Positions 56,354-64,000 of a DNA stretch of 64,000 bases are shown here, piece after piece; positions within the stretch are counted from its first letter, which is position 1; each line of letters opens with the position of its first letter. The stretch is from Blakeslea trispora. Lineage: Eukaryota > Mucoromycota > Mucoromycetes > Mucorales > Choanephoraceae. The notes under the pieces are model-generated. The model saw nothing but the letters and a program-made list of their open reading frames with translations, was not told where the DNA came from and made no database searches. The DNA is taken from positions 124,001-188,000 of the forward strand of contig JAIWNE010000048.1 of the NCBI GenBank assembly GCA_025331445.1. The letters run 5' to 3'. The position numbers were made by a program, and so were the translations under genes.

Positions 56354-57248
56354 ATGTTATCACGCACTTCATTACGTCTTCTTGCAACACAACAAGTAAG
56401 AACTTATGCCACAAAGAAGAAGGCCTCAGCAAAGTTCAACCCTGATGCTATCGAATTACAACAAGCCGTCAACATTTTAAAGGCATTTGAAGTGGGTAAC
56501 CCCAATCACCAAATCGAAGCCCATGTTCAATGTAAGATTGAAAAGTCTACACCTTTGATTCGTGGATCTCTTGTGTTGCCCAAGAGCATCAAACAAGAAG
56601 CTACCATCTTGGTCTTTGCCACTGGCAAGAAAGCTGAGGAAGCCAAACAGGCTGGTGCTCACTTTGTAGGTGGTGAAGAACTGATTGAAAAAGTACAGGC
56701 TGGTGAACTCAAGTTTGACAAGTGTATTGCTACACCTCAAATGTTTCCTTTTGTTACCAAAATCGCTCGTATTCTCGGTCCAAAGGGTTTAATGCCTACT
56801 GTAAAGAAAGGTAAAAAAATGAAACAACTCGAAATACATCCATGTATATATTGAATTTTTTTTTTTTTGTTAGGTACTGTGACAGATGATATTGCTAATA
56901 CAGTACGTACATCCAAGAGTTCTTTTGATTTCAAGGCAGATAAGCATGGTGTTTTGCATACAGGTAGAAAGAGAAAGAAAAGAGTAAGCTATTTTACTGA
57001 CTACATATACATAAGGTATTGGTAAGATTGGTTTTGAAGGTAATGATATTGAAGCCAATTTGAAGGCTATTCTTGAAGAATTAAGAGTATTTGGTAAAGC
57101 CAACAACTTGAAAGGTAAGAAAGAAGAAGAAAAAAAGGGGAGCAAGCAACATGTTTAACTGATTTTTTTTGTAGCTTTTGTTCAAAATGTTGTTCTTTCA
57201 TCTACTCGTGGTCCTGGTATTGCCATTTCAAATGGATCATCGCTTTAG
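56354..57248 (+). CDS. MRPL1: Mitochondrial large-subunit ribosomal protein L1 (uL1m)
   Basis: Four exons: 56354-56810, 56874-56963, 57016-57114 and 57175-57248; 239 aa. It binds the L1 stalk of mitochondrial 23S-type rRNA. The N-terminus MLSRTSLRLLATQQVRTYA is a mitochondrial presequence. L1-family landmarks: VQCKIEKSTPLIRGSLVLPK, ILVFATGKKAEEAKQAGAHF, GEELIEKV and the signature LGPKGLMPTVKKGTVTDD. The C-terminal domain-I part is KIGFEGNDIEANLKAILEEL, with SSTRGPGIAIS. Complete, with a typical length. Confidence 0.93.
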
Positions 57249-57824
57249 ATATAAAATAGAAATAATCCTCCCCCCCCCTTTCTCCATGTTTTCTCTCTCT
57301 TTAAAGAAATATGATTGTTTGTACAGTTGCCCTTTGCTATCAATTGAATGTACATCTTTTCTTGAAGCATGAATTGGTTTTTTTTTCTTTGAAAAGAAAT
57401 AAAAGCAACATTATAGATTTCAATCCAAAAGTTTAAATCATGCCTGTTTTGTGATACATGTATTTCTATAAACAATAGAATACTTTTTGAAAATTGCTCC
57501 CCTTGAAGAATACTGAGCATGGCAGAAACAAGATTGAAATCACTGGCCAATTGTTCGAAATTGTTATGGAGAATTCGTTTGCCTTGCTAAATCCTTCACG
57601 AGTAAGCTTTATTTTTTTTGTAGTTAATATCCGTAAGCCATTTCTTTCTGTTCTTTTTGACTCATTTTCAAACAACTTTTCCCTTTTTTGGTCGAGTTCA
57701 TTGGTTTTATGTCTCTCTTTCTTTTCTTTTGATTACCATATACACTATTGTTATTCTAGAATATTGATCTTTAGTTTATGCATAATTTAAGACTCAATGC
57801 TTGCCAAAAAAAGAAAAAAGAGTA
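57249..57824. other. Intergenic downstream of MRPL1
   Basis: 576 bp of T-rich non-coding DNA up to the left end of the Tc1-like element. Two short overlapping ORFs around 57466-57790 have no recognisable content. Confidence 0.5.
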
Positions 57825-59180
57825 TACAGTGTGGTTGGAAATAAGTTGCGGATTTTGAAAATTAAATTTAAAGAGTACTTTACATCATGAAGGCTATTAT
57901 GCATCAGTCCAGCTTCTGTTTATTAAAAGTGCCTTCAAACTTTGAGGATGTGTAAAATAGAGTATACTATTTTATTTGGCTAAAAAAAAAGTGGATTTTT
58001 TAATATTTTGTATGGCCTCCATGCGCTTTTGCAATTGATTTGCATCTTCGGCTCATACTGCTAACGAGATTGTTTAGATACTCTGGCATCAGCTGGTACC
58101 ATTCTTCTTTCAAAACCCTTTCCAAGTCACTGAGGGTGTTCAGCTCACTCTCGCGCTCATCTAAACGCTTTCTCAGCTGAGCCCAGACATTTTCAATTGG
58201 GTTGAGGTCTGGACTCTGTGATGGCCATCTGTCAAAGGTGTTGGTCATGGTCTTCATCTTGAACCACCTAGAATATGCTCCTACATGACAAGGAGCATTG
58301 TCTTCTTGCAATATGTAGTCAATGTTGGTTTTCTTGGACTCTTTCTCGATCCAGGGAAGATAGTAATCAACCAAACATTGGACATAGACTTCTTGATCAA
58401 TTGATCCATGTTGCACGACTAGAGGACCAACACCATTTGCGTGAAAGCATCCCCATACCATCACAGAACCCAAACCAAACTTGTGAGTACCCTTTATGTG
58501 CCTCTCCTCGTACCTTTCTCCATCCTTTCTGATTACTCTAGTTCCAGCACTAGCATTCTTAAGGGTGAACTTGGCCTCATCAGACCAAACTACCTTATCC
58601 CAGTCAGCTTTTGCCCAATTCAACCTCTCTTTGATCCAAGCTAAACGCAATTGTTTGTGCGTCTGCCTCAGAGCAGGCTTTTTTGCCGCTTTACGAGATT
58701 TGAACTTCATACGAGTCAATGCATCTCGAAAAGTGGTTAAAGAGACCTTCTTGCCTGTGCCCAAAAATCGACGATGCTGAGCCCTAATTAACTCAGTAGG
58801 TCAACGACGAACGCTTTGACTAGTCGCGTTCAAACCAGTTTGAGAAAGAAGCCTTTTTCTTCCAGTTGAAGTTTTGGGAAGAGTGGTTTGTGTTTTCTAA
58901 AGTCTTTTATAAGGTGATTGTACAGTTGATTCAGGGAGGTCGAGATCTCTTGAGATTTAAGCAAAGTTTCTTTTGTACAAGAAAGTGCCTGCTAATCTAC
59001 CGTAATCGTATTCGGAAAGGTGCTTATTGGCCTCTTTGACAACAGGAGTGGTAGTAGATGTGCTCATTTTATCATGTTTATTAAGAAAAAGGTGATGGGA
59101 AGATCAACAGAACAACCATGGGTTAGATGATCAAATCGCGGAGTTTACAAAATCCGCAACTTATTTCCAACCACACTGTA
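57825..59180 (-). mobile_element. Tc1/mariner-type transposon with intact 31-bp TIRs
   Basis: Ends are TA dinucleotides followed by a perfect 31-bp inverted repeat starting CAGTGTGGTTGGAAATAAGT (57827-57857 and 59148-59178). Total about 1.36 kb. The TA flanks are the expected target-site duplication. It contains a single transposase gene on the minus strand that is broken in its N-terminal third. It is 130 bp upstream of PEX7, so it may sit in or near that promoter. Confidence 0.92.
58000..59067 (-). pseudogene. Tc1-like transposase, N-terminal part disabled
   Basis: A start at 59067 (MSTSTTTPVVKEANKHLSEY) runs into a TAA within ~38 codons, then more stops and a frame change. The N-terminal paired HTH region (ISRDLDLPESTVQS, RRFLGTGKKVSLTTFRDAL) is readable only across breaks. 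From 58764 the frame is open to the end (254 aa) and holds the full DDE catalytic core: WDKVVWSDEAKFTL (first Asp), YILQEDNAPCHVG (second Asp) and PSQSPDLNPIENVWAQL (Glu). It also has the GSVMVWGCFHANGVGPL block. The catalytic core is intact but DNA binding is lost, so the copy is non-autonomous but could be mobilised. Confidence 0.88.
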
Positions 59181-59310
59181 ATTCTCACAATTAAAATAGC
59201 GCTAATAGACTTCTGTCAGCTTAAATTCGATAAATGGGTAGTCTCTCTCCTCATTTCTTTTTTCTTTTTTTCTTTCGTTTCTAGTCACTACTTTATTTGT
59301 AGCAATTACT

Positions 59311-60512
59311 ATGTTTACTCAGTTTCGTACAGAAGGTTTTAATGGTTATTCGGTAAATAAGAAAGAAAGAAAGAGCACCTTGTTTTATGAGACAATAACT
59401 TATGGATAGAGATAGACGCGTTGGAGTCCCTTTTTTGAAAACAAATTGGCTGTAGCTAGTGCTTCTAACTTTGGTTTGGTGGGCAATGGTAGATTATTTA
59501 TTATGTCAGTGGCAGGCGATGGTATGATGATAGACAGAGTGTATGTAATTCTACAAGATTGTATTTCCCCCCCTTTTTTTTGCATGTGATTCACAATGGA
59601 TGATAGTTATGATACACAAGATGGTTTGTTTGATGTGGCATGGAGTGAAATCAATGAAAATCAACTGGTTGTTTCAAGTGGTGATGGATCTATTAAATTA
59701 TGGGATACAACATTAGCAGTAAAAAAAAAAAAAAATTCAGACAACCTTACAAAAACAAACAAACTGACAATTGACTTAGGATTTCCCTATTCAAAACTGG
59801 CATGAACATCAACGAGAAGTCTTTTCAGTGGATTGGAATCTAGTGACAAAACAAGTATTCTCAAGTGGATCTTGGGATCATACAGTGAAAATTGTAAATA
59901 GTTGGACAATTTCAAAAGAAAAAAAAAGAAATAACTAAAACTCTAGAATGATAGTGGAATCCACAAGCACCTAGATCATTACAGACATATACAGAACATA
60001 CCCATTGTGTCTATAGTACAGCATGGTCGCCCTATAGCCCTACACGATTAGCATCTGCCTCAGGTGATCAAACCCTCAAGATTTGGGATACCAACAGCCC
60101 ACGCTCCGTCCAGACCATTCGAGCTCATCATAACGAAATTCTCTCGGTGGATTGGAACAAGTATCAGGATTTCATGTTGGCGACCGGTTCAGTCGATAAG
60201 ACGATCAAGGTCTGGGATTTACGTCGACCTGATCGTGAAGTCAGTTGTCTTGTGGGTCATGAATATGCTGTACGTCGTGTGCGTTGGTCTCCTCATCAGC
60301 CTAATATCTTGGGTAGTGCTGCTTATGATATGAGTGTTCGGTTCTGGGATACGGCAGCTGCACCAGGTCAGAATTTGATTCATGTACATGATGCTCATAC
60401 TGAATTTGCTTTGGGTCTTGATTTCAATCTTTATCGAGAGGGACAAGTGGCTACTTGTGCTTGGGATGAAAAACTAAATGTGTTTGTTCCTCCACCTTTG
60501 TTAAGACGATAA
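59311..60512 (+). CDS. PEX7: Peroxisomal targeting signal 2 receptor (Pex7), WD40 protein
   Basis: Five exons in phase: 59311-59352, 59416-59540, 59607-59718, 59780-59893 and 59955-60512; 316 aa. Pex7 binds PTS2 signals in the cytosol and, with a PEX5/PEX20-type co-receptor, brings cargo to the peroxisome. Family landmarks: [18 protein letters not shown] then GNGRLF (blade 1), then [93 protein letters not shown] and [16 protein letters not shown]. The end is [14 protein letters not shown], close to the usual Pex7 C-terminus. The length matches known Pex7 proteins. Confidence 0.93.
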
Positions 60513-62701
60513 TAATAAAATGGGGAGGTCTACTTGATTTGATCTATAATAGAAAAAGGGCTGTTTAGCTTAACATAGTATTATCTTGGAGATTCAATGT
60601 TGAATTTCACACACACACACAAAAAAAAGGGGTGGTGGTGTATCATACTTGTAGATTGAAATCGATCTACAAGTTCAGCCGATTTGATTGCTTTCTAATT
60701 TGATGTGTAGTTTTGTTTTGATTTCCTTGTAAATCCTTTGAGAAATACATCCTTTTGCTATATGTCAATAGTCATGAGTGATACTAGATCAAGTTTAGCT
60801 GTAGATACAAAATTTCTATATTTTTCATGTACAATAGTCGCTTGATTTAAGAGTGTCCGTACCTCCTTGAGGTTTGCACCCTTATATTGAGAATACTCTT
60901 AAACACCCTTAAATCGAGCGACTACTGTAGAGTGTCGCGTAAACTGACAAAAAAGGATGTCAAAACCATACTTGGTGTGATTATACAGAGGTCAATGTGC
61001 ATTCAATTAGAATGGATTATAACTGATATCGAGGTCTTGTAACTGAGAGAGAGAGAGAGATTTGGGAGGAGAACTTTCAAGAGCAAAGTAGGATCAAGTT
61101 TTGAAAGATATAACAAGAAAAGATAACTAAAATTCAATCATAACATCACCATTGGAGGAGGAGAACAAACTTGAAAAGAAAGAGCTCAACTTTATCAAAC
61201 AACATTGAGAAGGCATCGATCAGTAAATCCATCAAGAAAGTTTAAATATCAAAAGATAACTCAAGAATTCATTGACAACACACTCTTTACAGCCACGTAG
61301 ATGATGACACACCAGATATGGCTCTCTATCTATCATAAAATTAAGGGAAGACAATTGGCAACTCAAAAACAAATAACACTTGAAACGAACTGTCATATTA
61401 GGCTTTATAACGACAATGCCAAAAGCGCTATCGATTTCTTTCTCGCTTGTGATTGGTCTTTATCGGCTTCATGTTCACTTGTAATCTGATTCTATGAGTG
61501 AAAACCATCATACCAACCTATGTTTGCAATGTGAGAAAGCAAAAACAGCAAACAACACATTTTATTGTGATTAGATCATAAAAAGATAACTTTTATATAA
61601 AAAAAAAAAGAGAAGAAGGGGGGTTTCTGTTTGCATAAAAGTAATCAATTTTGTTACTTTACAAGGGGCTTTACACAAAGAAGCAAACTGTTGAGCTCTC
61701 TCTAGCATAGTGAAATCAGCAGAAGAATACAATAAAAGCTGAGATACATCTTCCTTGGTTCATTCTGTTTTTTTTTATTGAACCCTTCAAAATAATGCTG
61801 TTGTCAAAGCGACAAATGTAAAAAGTAATGTACTTTTTTCTGATATAAGCATTTTTCACCCCCCCTAACACTACTTGCCTCCCCTCACTTGAAAAAAAGA
61901 ATAAAGTTATCTATCACTCAAGAAATTAAGCATGTTTGAAATAAGGATTGCTTCAATCGTGTTATACTTGATTTAAGCCATCTGTTTCTGGAAATAGTGT
62001 ACTGATTGATCATGATAAGAACATAGCTGAAATAACATGTGTCTATAAAAATATATTTTGAAATTTTGGATACCGCGCGTTTTACCTAATCAATTTGATC
62101 TTTAAAAAGTTTGCTGCTTTATGTTTTTTTTTTTTTGCTATCAAGTAAATCAGTAGATAAACATCTTCCTCAAAGCCACACACACACACACACTTTTTTT
62201 TTCTTGTATCATCCTTTTCTCTTTTTTTCAGTGTTAAATACGACCAGAAAATAACATTGATTTGAGACTAAATCATTCTCTATTGATTGAACAAATAATT
62301 TCATCTTGATTTATTACACTTGTTTTTCAATCCGGAGTTTCTATCCCTAATCAAGATAATCGTTGTCTAATATATTTCATTTTTTAATACTTTTTTTTTC
62401 ATGATAGTTCCCTTCTAAAAGAAAAGAGGTTGACACAAGATAAATCAAATAAAGTAAAAAAAAAAGAAAATTAGACATAGAGTCAAAAGTGCATTAATTT
62501 CAGTGCTTTTTCTAACAAAACTCATTATTTACCCAATTTTACTCAATTTTTTCCCATGTTTCATTGTAACACAAGGAAAGACAGAGAGGTTGATATTACT
62601 GGGTTGACAAAAAAAAAAAACTTTAATACAAATATTTTCATCATAACGCGACATTTCTTTTTTCTTTTTCTCTTTTTTTTTTTCTCTAACAAAAAATTAC
62701 T
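60513..62701. other. Long intergenic, pyruvate kinase promoter side
   Basis: About 2.2 kb without a gene. Holds a MITE-like inverted repeat (60830-60929), short dinucleotide runs (CA near 60609-60620 and 62177-62191; GA near 61048-61061) and, just before the pyruvate kinase start, a pyrimidine-rich leader (62655-62690), as is usual for a highly expressed glycolytic gene. Confidence 0.55.
60830..60929. mobile_element. MITE-like 100-bp inverted-repeat element
   Basis: Left end ACAATAGTCGCTTGATTTAA faces right end (complement) ACAGTAGTCGCTCGATTTAA. About 23 of 26 bases match inwards from both ends, which start with TA. The size, TA ends and CAGTAGTCGCTCGATTTAAG-type repeat fit a miniature element mobilised by a pogo/Tc1-type transposase. 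Confidence 0.65.
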
Positions 62702-64000
62702 ATGTTTGCCGATAAGAAGTCTTCTCACTCCCCTATTGAATTCCCCATGCAATGGGTCGCCAACATGGATGTTGATGTTCAACCCAAGGCTGCCCGTAAG
62801 ACCTCTATCATCTGTACCATTGGTCCCAAGACCAACAAGGTTGAAAAGCTTACTGAATTGATTGATGCTGGTATGAACATTGTTCGTATGAACTTTTCTC
62901 ACGGTGATTATGATTACCACAAGTCTGTTCTTGATAATGCTCGTGCTGCTGCTGCTGGTAAGTTGTGGATGATTTGAAAGAAAAAAAAAATTTTTTTTTA
63001 ATATTATTACCAGCTCGTCCCGATAAGGTCATTGCTATTGCTCTTGACACCAAGGGTCCTGAGATCCGTACTGGTATGATGGCCAACGATGTCGAAGTTC
63101 CTATCACCAAGGGTCACGAAATGAACTTCACGACAGATGAAAAGTACATGAACGCTTGTGATGCTGAAAACATGTACGTCGATTACAAGAACTTGCCCAA
63201 GGTCATTGAGGTCGGTAAGGCCATCTATGTAGATGATGGTGTCCTCTCCTTCAAGGTTCTCTCCAAGGGTGAAGACTTTGTTCGTGTTGAAGCTCAAAAC
63301 AACGGTAAGCTCTGTTCCAAGAAGGGTGTCAACCTTCCCAAGACTGCCGTCGATCTTCCTGCTCTCTCTGAAAAGGACAAGAACGATCTCCGTTTCGGTG
63401 TCGAGAACGGTGTCGACATGATCTTTGCCTCTTTTATCCGTCGTGCTCAAGATGTCAAGGATATCCGTCGCGTGCTCGGTGAAAAGGGTAAGAACATCAA
63501 GATCATCGTCAAGATCGAAAACCACCAAGGTATTCTCAACTTTGATGAAATTCTTGCTGAAACTGACGGTGTCATGATTGCTCGTGGTGACATGGGTATT
63601 GAAATTCCTTGTGAACGTGTCTTTGTGGCTCAAAAGATGATGATTGCCAAATGTAACTTGGTGGGTAAGCCTGTTGCTTGTGCTACTCAAATGCTTGAAT
63701 CCATGACTTATAACCCTCGTCCTACCCGTGCTGAAGTCTCTGATGTGGCCAATGCTGTTCTTGATGGTGCTGATCTTGTCATGCTTTCTGGTGAGACCGC
63801 TAAGGGTTCATACCCCCTTGAAGCTGTTCAGACCATGGCTGCCACTTGTGAACTTGCTGAATCCGTCATCTGTTACGCTCCCCTCTTCAACCAACTCCGT
63901 GGTTTGACTCCCTGGCCCACTGATACCACCGAGACTGTTGCTTGTGCTGCTGTCTCTGCTGCTGCCGAACAAAACGCTGGTGCCATCATCGTCCTCTCCA
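62702..64000 (+). CDS. Pyruvate kinase (3' end cut by window)
   Basis: Two exons so far: 62702-62957 and 63014 onward; the window ends inside the C-terminal domain. It catalyses the last step of glycolysis (PEP + ADP to pyruvate + ATP). Landmarks: [43 protein letters not shown], the catalytic signature [17 protein letters not shown] with its Lys, [10 protein letters not shown] and the [20 protein letters not shown] domain. Codons are strongly C-ending (ATC, GTC, AAG), unlike the neighbouring genes, which fits very high expression. The start [14 protein letters not shown] is preceded by a CT-rich leader. Confidence 0.96.

Noticed and set aside
63007..63690. A 227-aa minus-strand ORF over pyruvate kinase
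   Set aside because: Antisense shadow created by biased codon use of the highly expressed gene.

Overview
The window looks like nuclear DNA of an early-diverging filamentous fungus, most likely Mucoromycota/Mucorales. It is AT-rich, and the genes are split by many short introns (about 45-75 bp, GT-AG). It carries a split eukaryotic tRNA-Tyr and a transposon set typical of these fungi: a DIRS-type tyrosine recombinase, Tc1-like, hAT-like and CACTA/Plavaka-like elements, solo LTRs and a Fanzor-like relic. The assignment rests on protein families and gene style, not on a marker gene.

Layout. 1-26.5 kb is a gene-poor accessory region. It holds a PDI-like gene (cut by the left edge), a PXA-domain protein, a broken Fanzor/TnpB-like gene next to a frameshifted protein kinase, an orphan membrane-associated protein, a hAT relic, a DIRS-type recombinase relic and a glutathione S-transferase. 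It also has three tRNA genes (Tyr, Glu, Arg) that share a CCGG-rich upstream element. Two near-identical 600-bp solo LTRs, each with its own 4-bp target duplication, sit 62 and 58 bp downstream of the Tyr and Arg tRNAs. 27.2-34.9 kb is gene-dense: APC/C subunit CDC27, an O-GlcNAc transferase (convergent with CDC27) and a leucine-rich-repeat protein. 35.8-43.7 kb is a second transposon block: two decayed DDE transposases and a complete CACTA/Plavaka-like element (39751-43715) with perfect 18-bp terminal inverted repeats and an intact 966-aa ORF. 44.2-64 kb is again housekeeping sequence: NIPSNAP, a PHD-finger protein (Cti6-like), a Dpb3/POLE4 histone-fold subunit, a C2H2 zinc-finger protein, a germinal-centre-type (GCK/STE20) kinase, cystathionine beta-synthase, an orphan, mitochondrial ribosomal protein L1, PEX7 and pyruvate kinase (cut by the right edge). 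A dead Tc1-like element with intact 31-bp TIRs and a small MITE-like inverted repeat lie within it.

The housekeeping genes do not form one pathway. The best candidates for something new are the tRNA-downstream LTR family together with the shared upstream tRNA element, the intact CACTA/Plavaka-like element with its array of repeated, splice-donor-bearing mini-units on the opposite strand, and the Fanzor-like relic. Exon boundaries were read by hand and checked for reading phase; they have not been tested against transcripts.
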